Positions 1-8,779 of a stretch of DNA of 64,000 nucleotides are shown piece by piece. Made by a program: the position numbers and the translations under genes. The stretch is from G965216695 sp965216695. GTDB lineage: Bacteria > Pseudomonadota > Gammaproteobacteria > Pseudomonadales > Azotimanducaceae. The notes under the pieces are model-generated. The model was given only the letters and a program-made list of their open reading frames with translations. It made no database searches and was not told the DNA's origin. How positions within the stretch are numbered: position 1 is the first letter of the stretch; each line of letters begins with the position of its first letter. The DNA lies in the NCBI GenBank assembly GCA_965216695.1, contig OZ244212.1:2852001-2916000 (forward strand). Direction: 5' to 3'.

Positions 1-171
1 GCTCATGCGATAGAGGCGCCGGTTGTCGCGCCAATCGCACAGTTGAAGCAGTACCGGTGTGTTACAGGTACGGCAGCGTACCAGCGCGTCGGTGATGCCG
101 AGATGTTCGTCCAGCACGAGTTCAGTGTGGAAGGGCATGCGCCCGGGAATCCAGTGCGCGCACAGAGGCAT
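1..171 (-). CDS. N-terminal part of an unidentified protein with a CxxC motif
   Basis: An ATG-started reading frame on the minus strand runs from 171 off the left edge, giving 57 residues without a stop. It has a CxxC pair at residues 33 and 36 (RCRTC), which could bind zinc or be redox active, and a hydrophilic remainder. It is divergent from the kinase-like gene starting at 234, so the 62-bp gap should hold both promoters. The family cannot be recognised from this fragment. Confidence 0.5.
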   Translation of the reverse strand, partial: MPLCAHWIPGRMPFHTELVLDEHLGITDALVRCRTCNTPVLLQLCDWRDNRRLYRMS

Positions 172-233
172 TGTCGGCGGCCCTCGATGGCGGTTGCGGT
201 GCAAGCTCCAATTGTAGACGCTGGGAAGGTTCA

Positions 234-1238
234 GTGAGCGCGCCGCTTGCGCTGGTGGTCAACCCGATGTCGGGCCGCGACGTACGCCGACTCGCGGCCC
301 GCGCAACCAATATGACCCACGAAGCCAAGCGCGACATCGTCGCACGCATTGCGGCGGGTGCGGACGCGATGGGCGTGACGGACATCTATGTCGCCCGCGA
401 ACCGTTTCGAATCGCGTCCATGGCGCTCGAACTGATGCCGCTGGATGCGCGTGTGCATGTACTGGATCTACCGCTTACCAACTCCGCCCGCGACACCGAA
501 CAGCAAATTCGCGCATTTCGCGCCGAAGGCTGTGACACGTTCGTATCGCTCGGCGGCGACGGTACCAATCGCGCGATTGTCCGCGCGCTGGAAGCGGACG
601 CTGAGGTGACGCTGATCCCGCTGTCCACCGGCACAAACAATGTGTTTCCGGAACTGGTGGAGCCGACGGTAGCTGGGATGGTGGCCGGTATGCAGGCGCG
701 GCACGTACTTCCCGATAGGCGCTTCGCGCACCGGGTAAAAGTGCTGCGGATTCATGACCCTGAGGGCCAGGAGTGCGACGTTGGCCTGATCGACGCGGTG
801 CTGCTGGCAAACGACCATGTAGGCAACATGCTGCCGTTCGACCCGGGGCGCCTGCGGCGCCTGGTACTGACGCGCGCGGAACCGGATGCAATCGGCATGT
901 CGCCGATCGGCGGTTATCTGGATCCGGTGTACGGTGAAGACGACGCGGCGCTCGAGGTCTCCATTGGCGACGGGCCGCCGTTGTGTGTGCCGCTCTCCCC
1001 CGGCCTGTTCCGGAAGGTCTGTGTTTCCGACGTCCAACGCGTGCCGCTGGACGGTGACGTTGCGTTCACGGGGCCGGGTGTGCTGGCACTGGACGGCGAT
1101 CGAGATCACAAACTCGTGGCGGGCGCGCGGTGGCGGGTACGGGTTGCGCGCGACGGTCCCTGGCGGCTCGACGTATCCGCGGTCATGCGCTGGGCGGCAG
1201 CGCAAGGCGTCATTGCGCGAGGACCAGGAGTGTCATGA
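234..1238 (+). CDS. ATP-NAD kinase / AcoX-like protein
   Basis: This 334-residue protein has the GGDGTNR nucleotide-binding signature of the NAD kinase/diacylglycerol kinase fold at about residues 107-113, and a TGTNN stretch about 25 residues later as in AcoX-type proteins. The family phosphorylates NAD or an unknown substrate; AcoX proteins often sit beside acetoin or acyl-CoA catabolic genes. I start it at GTG 234 because GGAAGG lies 5 bases upstream; a longer frame from 171 overlaps the divergent gene. Its stop overlaps the start of the acyl-CoA ligase (ATGA), so the two are translationally coupled. The substrate is not predictable. Confidence 0.8.
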   Translation: MSAPLALVVNPMSGRDVRRLAARATNMTHEAKRDIVARIAAGADAMGVTDIYVAREPFRIASMALELMPLDARVHVLDLPLTNSARDTEQQIRAFRAEGCDTFVSLGGDGTNRAIVRALEADAEVTLIPLSTGTNNVFPELVEPTVAGMVAGMQARHVLPDRRFAHRVKVLRIHDPEGQECDVGLIDAVLLANDHVGNMLPFDPGRLRRLVLTRAEPDAIGMSPIGGYLDPVYGEDDAALEVSIGDGPPLCVPLSPGLFRKVCVSDVQRVPLDGDVAFTGPGVLALDGDRDHKLVAGARWRVRVARDGPWRLDVSAVMRWAAAQGVIARGPGVS

Positions 1239-2875
1239 CACCTACACCCTATGATACGGGTCTGGAACCCAACGCAGCCAACCATCAACCGCTGACGCCG
1301 TTGGGGTTTCTGGAACGCGCCGCGAGCGTGTTTCCGGAACAGGTCGCGATCATCCACGGTGCGCAGCGGTTCAACTACCGGGAGTTCTACGCGCGGTGCC
1401 GGCGGCTGGCCTCTTCGCTCAATGCGTTCGGGCTCGGCCGGGGTGACACGGTATCGGTAATGCTAGCCAACACGCCGGCGATGCTCGAAGCACACTACGG
1501 CGTGCCGATGGCGGGTTGCGTGTTGCACTCGATCAACACGCGACTCGATGCCGCGGTGGTTGCGTTCCAACTGGAGCATGCAGAGAGTCGGGTGCTGATC
1601 ACAGACCGGGAGTTCTCCGCCACCGTCCAGGAGGCGCTGTCCGCGGCCAGCGTGAAACCGCTGGTGATCGACTACGATGATCCGGAGTTTCCGCAGCAGG
1701 GTTCGCTGCTTGGCGGAATGGAGTACGAAACCTTCCTCGATCGGGGCGATCCGGATTTTTCCTGGCTGCGGCCGCGCGACGAGTGGGACGCAATCTCGTT
1801 GAACTACACGTCGGGTACCACCGGTAACCCGAAGGGAGTGGTGTATCACCACCGCGGCGCTTACCTGCTGGGGCAGGGCAACGTGCTTTCGGCGAGTATG
1901 CCCAAGGGCGCCGTCTACCTGTGGACGCTGCCGATGTTTCACTGCAATGGCTGGTGCTTTCCGTGGACGCTGTCGGTGATTGCCGGTACCCACGTCTGCT
2001 TGAGGTGGGTCCGGCAACAGCCGATCTGGGATGCGCTTGCGGAGCATCGGGTTACACATCTGTGTGGTGCGCCGATTGTGATGAGCACGATTCTGGCGGC
2101 GCCGGATGATGTGCGCCGTACGCTGGAGCAGCCGGTAACGTTCATGACGGCCGCGGCGCCACCGCCGGAAGCGGTGCTTGCGGATATGAAGTCAGCGGGG
2201 TTCGACGTTACGCATCTGTATGGGCTGACAGAAACCTATGGTCCGGCCGTGGTGAATGAATGGCATGACGGATGGAACGAGCTGCCGGACGGAGAACAGG
2301 CCGCGCTCAAGAGCCGCCAGGGCGTGCGGTACGCGAGCCTCGAAGAGTTAGCCGTGCTCGACCCGGAGACGATGAAACCGGTTCCTAGGGATGGCGAAAC
2401 ACTCGGTGAAGTGATGTTCCGCGGGAACATAGTGATGAAGGGCTACCTGAAAAATCCCGGCGCGACGACGGAAGCCTTCGAGGGCGGTTGGTTTCACTCG
2501 GGCGATCTCGCGGTTGTGCATCCGGACGGCTATGTTCAGCTGCGCGACCGCTCCAAGGACATCATCATCTCCGGCGGGGAGAACATCTCGTCGATCGAGA
2601 TCGAGGACGTGCTGTACAAGCACCCGGGGATCGCAACCGCCGCGGTGGTGGCGATGCCGCACGCGCGCTGGGGTGAGACCCCATGCGCCTTTGTAGAGGT
2701 GAACGACGCCGGGGCCGAGTTGGACGAGGCGGCCGTTGTTGCCTGGTGCAAAAAGCATCTGGCCGGTTTCAAGGTACCCCGAAAGGTGGTGTTCGAGGAG
2801 GTGCCCAAGACATCCACAGGAAAGATTCAGAAGTTCGCGTTGCGCGCCCGGGTGGGAACGTTGGGGTCAGAGTAA
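1235..2875 (+). CDS. AMP-forming acyl-CoA synthetase (AlkK-like)
   Basis: The 546-residue protein is a complete ANL-superfamily ligase that activates a carboxylic acid with ATP and CoA. Visible signatures are the P-loop YTSGTTGNPKG near residue 190, YGLTETYG near 328, the GWFHSGDL segment near 418, the hinge RSKDIIISGGENISS, and the C-terminal catalytic lysine in TSTGKIQK near 525. Similar proteins act on medium-chain fatty acids or methylmercaptopropionate; the exact acid is not readable here. The start at 1235 has CCAGGAG upstream and overlaps the preceding stop. The last codons (LGSE and TAA) lie inside a REP-like palindrome. Confidence 0.92.
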   Translation: MTPTPYDTGLEPNAANHQPLTPLGFLERAASVFPEQVAIIHGAQRFNYREFYARCRRLASSLNAFGLGRGDTVSVMLANTPAMLEAHYGVPMAGCVLHSINTRLDAAVVAFQLEHAESRVLITDREFSATVQEALSAASVKPLVIDYDDPEFPQQGSLLGGMEYETFLDRGDPDFSWLRPRDEWDAISLNYTSGTTGNPKGVVYHHRGAYLLGQGNVLSASMPKGAVYLWTLPMFHCNGWCFPWTLSVIAGTHVCLRWVRQQPIWDALAEHRVTHLCGAPIVMSTILAAPDDVRRTLEQPVTFMTAAAPPPEAVLADMKSAGFDVTHLYGLTETYGPAVVNEWHDGWNELPDGEQAALKSRQGVRYASLEELAVLDPETMKPVPRDGETLGEVMFRGNIVMKGYLKNPGATTEAFEGGWFHSGDLAVVHPDGYVQLRDRSKDIIISGGENISSIEIEDVLYKHPGIATAAVVAMPHARWGETPCAFVEVNDAGAELDEAAVVAWCKKHLAGFKVPRKVVFEEVPKTSTGKIQKFALRARVGTLGSE

Positions 2876-2954
2876 AGGGACAGATCAAAGGGACAGAGTT
2901 TTGACTCTGTGCCTTTGTTCTACGCCTTTGATCTGTCCCTTTACTCTGACCCCA
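2862..2954. repeat. REP-like long palindrome between convergent genes
   Basis: Two perfect 30-base inverted arms (2862-2891 and 2925-2954) start with TGGGGTCAGAGTAAA and enclose a second inner hairpin, ACAGAGT (2893-2899) with ACTCTGT (2904-2910). The motif GGGGTCAGAGTAAA is familiar from REP-type palindromes linked to TnpA-REP (RAYT) transposases. It contains the TAA stop of both flanking convergent genes, each of which ends in Gly-Ser-Glu encoded by the arm. It can form a strong stem in either direction and may serve as a bidirectional terminator. No RAYT gene is present in this window. Confidence 0.85.
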
Positions 2955-3534
2955 TCGTTCTATCATTCAACACACCCAGCACGTGCACGATGCTCAAGCA
3001 CCACGCGCTCACGATGAAAACCAGTACGCCGAAACCTGCGAACATGAACATCCAGCGCCAACCGGGGCCGTTGAAGAGCGCGGGATTCGACAGGTAGACG
3101 AGCCCGAAGCCTGTGACCAGCACGGCGCAGGCAGCAAGAGTGATTCTAAGTTTCTGGCCCAGCGTTCGGGGTTCGAAAGGTCCGAACAGCCAATGGATCG
3201 GCATCGACAGGAGCCAGAACGCGAGCGACAGCCAACCCCAAACTCGCAGAGCCAGGGCCTCGAGTCCTCTCCCGTCGAGCTCCAGCCTACCGTCGTCTGT
3301 CGCCTGATTTTGCATGAACGTAACGAAGGCATCGCCGATGACGGGAAGGCCGGCGATCCACAGCATGGTGTGCTCCAGATACCCCCAGAATGCTTCCTCG
3401 TTGGTCGTGACAAACATTGCCAGAAGAACCAGTAGGGCGACGCCCCAAACCAACAGCATCGGCGTGAGCTGCGTCCAGCGCACGTAGTCGATCACGAGCG
3501 ATGCGAATAGCCTTACGGGGCTGGGCTGGGTCAA
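2941..3534 (-). CDS. Multi-pass membrane protein, unknown
   Basis: A 197-residue protein with about four hydrophobic segments (starting near residues 20, 80, 115 and 155) separated by short polar loops, so an inner-membrane location is likely. The start is uncertain: TTG at 3534 is chosen because it lies just beyond the stop of the upstream peroxiredoxin gene; the open frame extends further but over that gene. Its final residues GSE and TAA stop come from the REP-like palindrome. I do not recognise a family. It may be cotranscribed with the peroxiredoxin gene, from which it is 10 bases away. Confidence 0.65.
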   Translation of the reverse strand: MTQPSPVRLFASLVIDYVRWTQLTPMLLVWGVALLVLLAMFVTTNEEAFWGYLEHTMLWIAGLPVIGDAFVTFMQNQATDDGRLELDGRGLEALALRVWGWLSLAFWLLSMPIHWLFGPFEPRTLGQKLRITLAACAVLVTGFGLVYLSNPALFNGPGWRWMFMFAGFGVLVFIVSAWCLSIVHVLGVLNDRTMGSE

Positions 3535-3544
3535 ACCGGAGTGC

Positions 3545-4099
3545 TCAGCCCTGGTCTGCGGATGCGCGCGGTGTCTCCAGTTCAGCCAGTTTGGCTGCCA
3601 TGTCCTCAGCCGACGTGGCCGGTTTGACGTCGCGGTCGATTGCCGCGATACGTCCGTCCGGGTCGATATAGAACGTGTGCCGCGCGGCGTAACCGCGATC
3701 CGTGAGCACACCATAGTCGGCTGCGGTTTCGCGAGTCGGATCGCTCAGCAATGGGAAGTCAGCGTTGGTTTCCGCGGCAAATCCCTGGTTGTCTTCCAGC
3801 GGATCGACGCTGGCCATGAAGTAACGTACGTCGAACGCGCGAATCAGGTGCCCATTCTGAGCAAGCGATTTGCATTCGATCGTGCAACCGCTCGTGTACG
3901 CCTTTGGAAACCAGGCAACCACCACGGTGGTGCCCCGGTAGTCCCGCAAATGGTGGATCTGGCCGTCGGTGCCGCGCAGTGCGAAATCGGGGGCGGCGTC
4001 GCCGACGTTCGGCGGGGGTGTCGCGTCCGCAGCCCAGCTTTCAGCTGGGGCGGCAAGACAAGCGACGAGGCAGGCTAGCAACACGGGGAATGGTTTCAT
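3545..4099 (-). CDS. Exported AhpC/TSA peroxiredoxin (BCP-like)
   Basis: The 184-residue protein reduces peroxides through a catalytic cysteine. It has an N-terminal signal peptide (residues 1-23, ending AESWAA), then a thioredoxin fold with the motif TSGCTIEC: peroxidatic Cys72 and a second cysteine at 76, the short spacing seen in bacterioferritin-comigratory-type enzymes. The signal peptide implies the periplasm, which is less usual for this class. It diverges from fabV across a 120-bp gap and is followed by a membrane protein on the same strand. Confidence 0.88.
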   Translation of the reverse strand: MKPFPVLLACLVACLAAPAESWAADATPPPNVGDAAPDFALRGTDGQIHHLRDYRGTTVVVAWFPKAYTSGCTIECKSLAQNGHLIRAFDVRYFMASVDPLEDNQGFAAETNADFPLLSDPTRETAADYGVLTDRGYAARHTFYIDPDGRIAAIDRDVKPATSAEDMAAKLAELETPRASADQG

Positions 4100-4219
4100 G
4101 GCGTGACCTCGACGTGTTCCGGATAAGCATCAAGGTTAACTCAGATCGGTGAGAACCAGTATCATGCCGGCTCGCGCGCGGCTGGCCGCGTGCCGGTGTG
4201 TTCTGTGATAGGAGTCATC

Positions 4220-5416
4220 ATGGTCGTAAAACCCCGGGTCCGAGGATTCATCTGCACCACCGCGCACCCGAGGGGTTGTGCTGAACACGTGCGGCGGCAG
4301 ATCGAGTACGTGCGCGCGCAGCCGGCAGTGGACGCGTCGCTGAACAACGTGCTGGTTGTCGGCTGTTCCGGAGGCTACGGACTCGCCTCGCGCATCGTTG
4401 CGGCGTTCGGGTGTGGCGCAAAGACGCTCGGCATCTCGTTCGAAAAAGCGCCCACGGAAAAGAAAACGGCCACCTACGGCTGGTACAACAACCGCGCATT
4501 CGAGGCGGCCGCGGATCAGGCAGGCACGTATGCGCGCACGCTGGACGGTGACGCGTATTCCGACGAGATGAAAGCACAGGCAGTCGCTGCACTACGCGAA
4601 AATTTTGGCAAGGTGGATCTTCTCGTTTACAGCCTTGCATCCCCCGTGCGGGCGCACCCCCGCACGGGCGAGTTACACCGTTCCGCAATCAAGCCGTTGG
4701 GTGAGGCGGTACGCAGCAAATCGCTGAACGTTGGCACGGGCGAGGTGCACGAGGTAGCGCTGGAACCCGCGACGCCGGAAGAACAGGCGGCAACCGTACA
4801 GGTGATGGGTGGCGAAGACTGGGAGTTCTGGGTCAATGCGCTGCGCGAAGCAGATCTGCTGGCCGACGGATTCCGAACAGTGGCCTATACCTACGTTGGC
4901 AGCGAGCTTACGTGGCCGATCTACTGGCACGCGACGCTGGGTAAGGCGAAGGAGGACGTGGACCGCGCCGCGGCGTCGATCAATCGCGTGACGGCCGATG
5001 TGAACGGTCGAGCGCAGGTGGCAGCGCTGAAGGCGGTGGTGACGCAAGCGAGCACGGCCATTCCGGTGGTACCGCTGTATGCGTCTCTGCTGTTTCGGGT
5101 GATGAAGGATCAGGGTGTGCACGAGAATGTGATCGAACATATTCATCGGCTGTTTGCCACGCAGTTGGCGACGGGGGTGACGCAGCGGCTGGACGATGAA
5201 GGCCGAATACGCGTCGACGACGTGGAGCTGTCGGCACCGATTCAGAACGAGATGCGCAGCCGCTGGGCGGACGTGACCACCGAAAACCTGAATCAGTTGG
5301 GCGATCTCGACGGCTTCATGACCGACTTCATGCGCATCTTCGGATTCGAGTTCGACAACGTCGATTACGATGCCGACGTACCGCTGGACGAGGTAGGACC
5401 GTTAGCGATCGGCTGA
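4220..5416 (+). CDS. fabV: Trans-2-enoyl-CoA / enoyl-ACP reductase FabV
   Basis: FabV reduces the enoyl double bond with NADH in the last step of fatty acid elongation and is known for being insensitive to triclosan. The protein is 398 residues, the usual length, with an N-terminal Rossmann segment (VVGCSGGYGLASRI) and the family's catalytic Y-x8-K pair at Tyr235 and Lys244, followed by FAD/NAD-reductase-like C-terminal sequence (DGFMTDFMRIFGFEFD). ATG 4220 is preceded by ATAGGAG; the longer frame from 4190 has no ribosome site. Its end overlaps the convergent GFA gene by 15 bases. Confidence 0.95.
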   Translation: MVVKPRVRGFICTTAHPRGCAEHVRRQIEYVRAQPAVDASLNNVLVVGCSGGYGLASRIVAAFGCGAKTLGISFEKAPTEKKTATYGWYNNRAFEAAADQAGTYARTLDGDAYSDEMKAQAVAALRENFGKVDLLVYSLASPVRAHPRTGELHRSAIKPLGEAVRSKSLNVGTGEVHEVALEPATPEEQAATVQVMGGEDWEFWVNALREADLLADGFRTVAYTYVGSELTWPIYWHATLGKAKEDVDRAAASINRVTADVNGRAQVAALKAVVTQASTAIPVVPLYASLLFRVMKDQGVHENVIEHIHRLFATQLATGVTQRLDDEGRIRVDDVELSAPIQNEMRSRWADVTTENLNQLGDLDGFMTDFMRIFGFEFDNVDYDADVPLDEVGPLAIG

Positions 5417-5800
5417 TTGGCCGTGGGCGGCCGAGGGCCGCTCTGTTTCCCCGAGCCATGGCAGTTTGGTGTCTTCGAACACCGCGACCGTTGGCGTATA
5501 CATCTCGGGTGCATCGAGGCTGCCTACCGTCACATCCACATCGTCTGGTTTGTCGTGCAGCGTACACGTCAGGTGGGTGCCGCAATCGCCACAAAAATAG
5601 CGCTCGGCCTTTTCCGATGAGTTCAGTTGCCTCGGCGTGCCTTGCGTGTAGTTGAACGCCTTAGTGGGAACCACGATCCACGTTACAAACGGCGCTGCGC
5701 TGGTGCGCCGGCACATGCTGCAGTGGCAGTTTGCCGTGAGGTAGCTGCCGGCGTCGATCCGGTAGCGAACCGCACCGCAGAAACAACCGCCCTCGATCAT
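5402..5800 (-). CDS. GFA-family zinc protein (copy 1)
   Basis: This 132-residue protein carries the zinc ligands of the glutathione-dependent formaldehyde-activating (GFA/CENP-V) fold: CFC near the N-terminus, CHCSMC about 25 residues later and CGDC in the middle. Only a few family members are proven to handle S-hydroxymethylglutathione; most are uncharacterised. ATG 5800 places the protein start right before GGCFCG, as usual. Its stop lies inside the 3' end of fabV, a 15-base tail-to-tail overlap. It is one of six such proteins in the window, and no formaldehyde dehydrogenase is next to it. Confidence 0.85.
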   Translation of the reverse strand: MIEGGCFCGAVRYRIDAGSYLTANCHCSMCRRTSAAPFVTWIVVPTKAFNYTQGTPRQLNSSEKAERYFCGDCGTHLTCTLHDKPDDVDVTVGSLDAPEMYTPTVAVFEDTKLPWLGETERPSAAHGQSADR

Positions 5801-5942
5801 GCACCGTCCCCGTATCCTGACTGGAGCATGGTGCCTGCAGCCTGTGGTCCGGACAAGGGGAGGAACCATCAGGGGCGCGCACTCACGAACACTTCCGCGA
5901 TTTCGCCTCACGTCGACGACACGGCGCGCACACAGTGTCGTT

Positions 5943-7184
5943 ATGGCTCTACGCAATCTCCACGTGAAGGCGCGCCCGTTCCGTTATTGGGGTTACGCAT
6001 GGCTCGCGGTAATGATCGCGTTGGCCGGCTGGCAGACTACGCTTTGGCGCTGGCTCCCCCTCGTTGTGCTCGTCTGTGGCTGGCCCTTCGCGGCCGATGC
6101 CTTTCATCGCGGCCGTTTTGCCAGCGTGCGCTGGGTAGTCGTCGTACACGTCGCGGAAGCGGGTGTGCTTGGTGCGTTACTGGCGTTCGTGCCCCTGTCG
6201 CGGGTCAGTACCTGCCTGGTCGCAATCGTCGTCCTCGCCAGCACGGCCGCTCAGGCGGGCGTGCGGCTGGCGGTAACCTCCGCGCTCGCCTTCGGACTGG
6301 GCTGGTTGCTCGTCTATCGCATAGTCGGCATTCATCCCCCGGTTGCGTCCGCCGACGTCGACCTGGTCGGTCTGCTGCTGACCGGGTCGTTTGCGATCAG
6401 CTTAAGCTACGTGGGTTTCCGGCAAGCGCAGCGACTGCAGCGGGCGCGGGAACAGATTGCCGAGAAGAATGCGCTGCTGCAATCGGTCAGCCAGCGCTTC
6501 GCCCGATACCTTCCTGGCACGGTAAGCCGAGGCGTCTGGCGCGCGCCGGGAGAACCGATGCCGCTGGAACGGCGGTGGCTCACGGTTGCGTTCGTGGATC
6601 TGGCCGGCTTTACGGAGTTCGCCGCTCAGCAGGCGCCGGAACCTGTCGCGCTCGTGCTCAACGACTACTTCCATGCGATGGATCTGCTTGTTGAACGCTG
6701 GGGCGGTACGCTCGCCAAGGTGCTGGGCGATGGGGTGTTGTTGTATTTCGAGCCCTGCGATCCCGGGACACAGGATGTGAGCGCGCAGAACGCGGGTAAG
6801 GCCACACCGGGTAATGCGCGCGAAACGTCGGCTCTTGCCTGCATAGAAGTCAGTCGTCGGGCGGCTCCGGTGCTGGATGATCTGCGAGCTCGGTGGCGCG
6901 CCGCAGGTGTTCTGCCGGAACTCGCAACGCGGGTGGGCGTGGCATCGGGGTACTGCACCATTGGCGATTGGGGCGTGGAACGGCTGGATCACACAGTGAT
7001 CGGTTCCGCGGTTAATCTGGCCGCGCGGTTGCAGGTGGCTGCGCCGGAATCCGGTGTGCTGGCGTGCCCGGTAACCGCGGCGTTGCTCAGGGATTGCTGT
7101 CGTTTCCGCGTGGTGCAGAAGGACGTAAAGGGGTTCGGCGGGCTGCGATTGCACGAATTGGTTGATCGTCCAGAGGTCTGCTAA
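5943..7184 (+). CDS. MASE2-type membrane adenylate cyclase (class III)
   Basis: The 413-residue protein makes cyclic AMP (or GMP) from the nucleoside triphosphate. About six hydrophobic segments over residues 15-165 resemble the MASE2 membrane sensor, followed by a short helix and a class III catalytic domain. The two metal-binding aspartates are Asp219 (FVDLAGFTEF) and Asp263 (VLGDGVLL), 44 apart as in active enzymes, and the DHTVIGSAVNLAARL motif is intact. The start is uncertain because no clear ribosome site precedes ATG 5943. An insertion-like loop of about 30 residues separates Asp263 from the next conserved block. Confidence 0.88.
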   Translation: MALRNLHVKARPFRYWGYAWLAVMIALAGWQTTLWRWLPLVVLVCGWPFAADAFHRGRFASVRWVVVVHVAEAGVLGALLAFVPLSRVSTCLVAIVVLASTAAQAGVRLAVTSALAFGLGWLLVYRIVGIHPPVASADVDLVGLLLTGSFAISLSYVGFRQAQRLQRAREQIAEKNALLQSVSQRFARYLPGTVSRGVWRAPGEPMPLERRWLTVAFVDLAGFTEFAAQQAPEPVALVLNDYFHAMDLLVERWGGTLAKVLGDGVLLYFEPCDPGTQDVSAQNAGKATPGNARETSALACIEVSRRAAPVLDDLRARWRAAGVLPELATRVGVASGYCTIGDWGVERLDHTVIGSAVNLAARLQVAAPESGVLACPVTAALLRDCCRFRVVQKDVKGFGGLRLHELVDRPEVC

Positions 7185-7271
7185 CCTGCGGCGCTTGCCG
7201 ATTCACGACTGCGTGCGCTGATCGCGCTGCAGAAGTGCCGCCACTCGCCTGTTGAATCTGGAGCGAAGCTG

Positions 7272-8312
7272 TTGGAGCAGCTCAAAAACTTTGTTGCCGC
7301 CTGTTCGGGTCAACCGACGCCGCATACGCCTATCTGGCTGAATCGTCAGGCCGGCCGCTACATGCCGGAGTACCACGCGCTGAAGGGAGACATGGACAGC
7401 CTCGCGTTCTTCAAGAATCCGGAGAAAGCAGCGCAGGCGACGCTGGACGCACAGCGAATTCTGGGCGTGGACGCGGCGATCATGTTTGCTGATCTGCTTC
7501 CGATACTGGAGCCGATGGGGCTCGATCTTGCGTACCAGCCCGGCGTTGGTCCGGTGTTTGCGAATCCGATCCGCGACGCCGCAGCGGTAGCTGCGCTCGC
7601 CACGCCGCCGGCGGAGGAAGCCACCGGTTACATCACGGACACGGTGCGTTTCATTCTCGACGACCTGCCGTCCCACGTTGCGCTGATCGGTTTCGCCGGT
7701 GCGCCGTTCACACTCGCTTCCTATGCCGTGGAGGGACGCGGTTCACGCAACTACGTGCATGTGAAGCGGCTGATGTACACACGCCCCGACCTCTGGCATG
7801 AGCTGCTTCGCAAACTCACCGATCAGCTTGCGGGGTACCTCCGGCAACAGATCACTGCCGGTGTGGACGCGGTGCAATTGTTCGATACGTGGGTGGGGTG
7901 CCTGTCGGTAGCAGACTTCCGTGTGTACGTAGCCCCGCACCTCGCCCGCCTTCTGGAAGCCATCCGTGGGCGTGTGCCCGTGATCTACTTCGGTACCGGC
8001 AATCAACATCTGTTGGACGACGTGGCCGATCTCGGTGTCGATGTGCTGGCGCTCGACTGGCGTACGCCGCTCGCGGCAACGTGGCAGCGCCTGGGCTGCA
8101 CCGCGGTTCAGGGCAACATGGACCCCATTGCGTTGTGCGCCGACGCAGCGACGGTCGAACGCCAGGCCGCGATCGTGCTTGGAGAAGCCGGCGGCCGGCC
8201 GGGACACATCTTCAACCTCGGGCACGGGATAGTGCCGGAGACACCGGTAGACAACGTGAAGCGTCTCGTGGATTTCGTTCACGAAGAAAGTGCACGTGCA
8301 GCCAGCCAATAG
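7272..8312 (+). CDS. hemE: Uroporphyrinogen decarboxylase HemE
   Basis: HemE removes four carboxyl groups from uroporphyrinogen III to give coproporphyrinogen III in haem synthesis. The protein has 346 residues, a normal length, and shows the signatures IWLNRQAGRYMPEY near residues 21-34 and GFAGAPFTLASY near 141-152. The first is slightly altered (Leu-Asn where Met is usual). A TTG start at 7272 is preceded by TGGAG at good distance. It follows the cyclase gene after 87 bases and is followed by a VanZ-like gene. Confidence 0.93.
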   Translation: MEQLKNFVAACSGQPTPHTPIWLNRQAGRYMPEYHALKGDMDSLAFFKNPEKAAQATLDAQRILGVDAAIMFADLLPILEPMGLDLAYQPGVGPVFANPIRDAAAVAALATPPAEEATGYITDTVRFILDDLPSHVALIGFAGAPFTLASYAVEGRGSRNYVHVKRLMYTRPDLWHELLRKLTDQLAGYLRQQITAGVDAVQLFDTWVGCLSVADFRVYVAPHLARLLEAIRGRVPVIYFGTGNQHLLDDVADLGVDVLALDWRTPLAATWQRLGCTAVQGNMDPIALCADAATVERQAAIVLGEAGGRPGHIFNLGHGIVPETPVDNVKRLVDFVHEESARAASQ

Positions 8313-8380
8313 CCGGAATCCGATCCGAGGAGTTCGGGGGCTGAGCGTCCCGGCTCAGCGGTCCTGGAGACTCTGACCCG

Positions 8381-8779
8381 TTGCGTCGTTTGTTTACGAA
8401 AGTGGTGTTCTGGAGCGCACTTTTGGTGTGCACCTACATGGCGCTCGCGAATCGGCCGCCAACGATGGGGATATCGCTCGACTTTACGTTCTACCACGCG
8501 TTGGCTTTCGGTTTCCTAACGGTGTCCCTGGGCGTCGCTCACTACCGCGGCGGCTGGCGCGGTCCTGCGTTGTGGATGATCGCGTACGGGATCGTTATCG
8601 AGGGGCTGCAGCTATGGATTCCGGAGCGCGCCGCGGAAGCGCTGGATCTGTTGTTGGACGGTGTGGGTATTGCCCTCGGCGTGCTGGTGCTGCATCGGCT
8701 CGGGGGTTGGCTGGTGCACACGCTGCATGGGTGCGCCGAAGACCGGGACCCGGGTGGAGCTGACAGCGCGCAGCACTAG
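8381..8779 (+). CDS. VanZ-like membrane protein
   Basis: A 132-residue protein with four hydrophobic helices and the spacing of VanZ-like proteins, including the DFTFYHALAFGFL segment after helix 1 and the IVIEGLQLWIPERAAEALDLLLDGVG block, whose Glu-x-x-Gln pattern is typical. The role of chromosomal VanZ-like proteins is mostly unknown. TTG at 8381 is used as start, with TGGAG upstream. Its TAG stop shares the CTAG tetranucleotide with the TAG stop of the convergent SnoaL-like gene. Confidence 0.75.
   Translation: MRRLFTKVVFWSALLVCTYMALANRPPTMGISLDFTFYHALAFGFLTVSLGVAHYRGGWRGPALWMIAYGIVIEGLQLWIPERAAEALDLLLDGVGIALGVLVLHRLGGWLVHTLHGCAEDRDPGGADSAQH

Noticed and set aside
468..1205. 245-residue minus-strand frame opposite the AcoX-like gene
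   Set aside because: A shadow in GC-rich DNA; the plus strand has a clear GGDGT motif.
2941..3714. Longer form of the membrane protein starting at 3714
   Set aside because: The added 60 residues lie wholly over the peroxiredoxin gene and are Arg-rich with no hydrophobic pattern.
4643..4668. 10-base perfect inverted repeat CCCGTGCGGG inside fabV
   Set aside because: It is within conserved coding sequence of fabV, has no U tract, and is most simply a result of codon choice.
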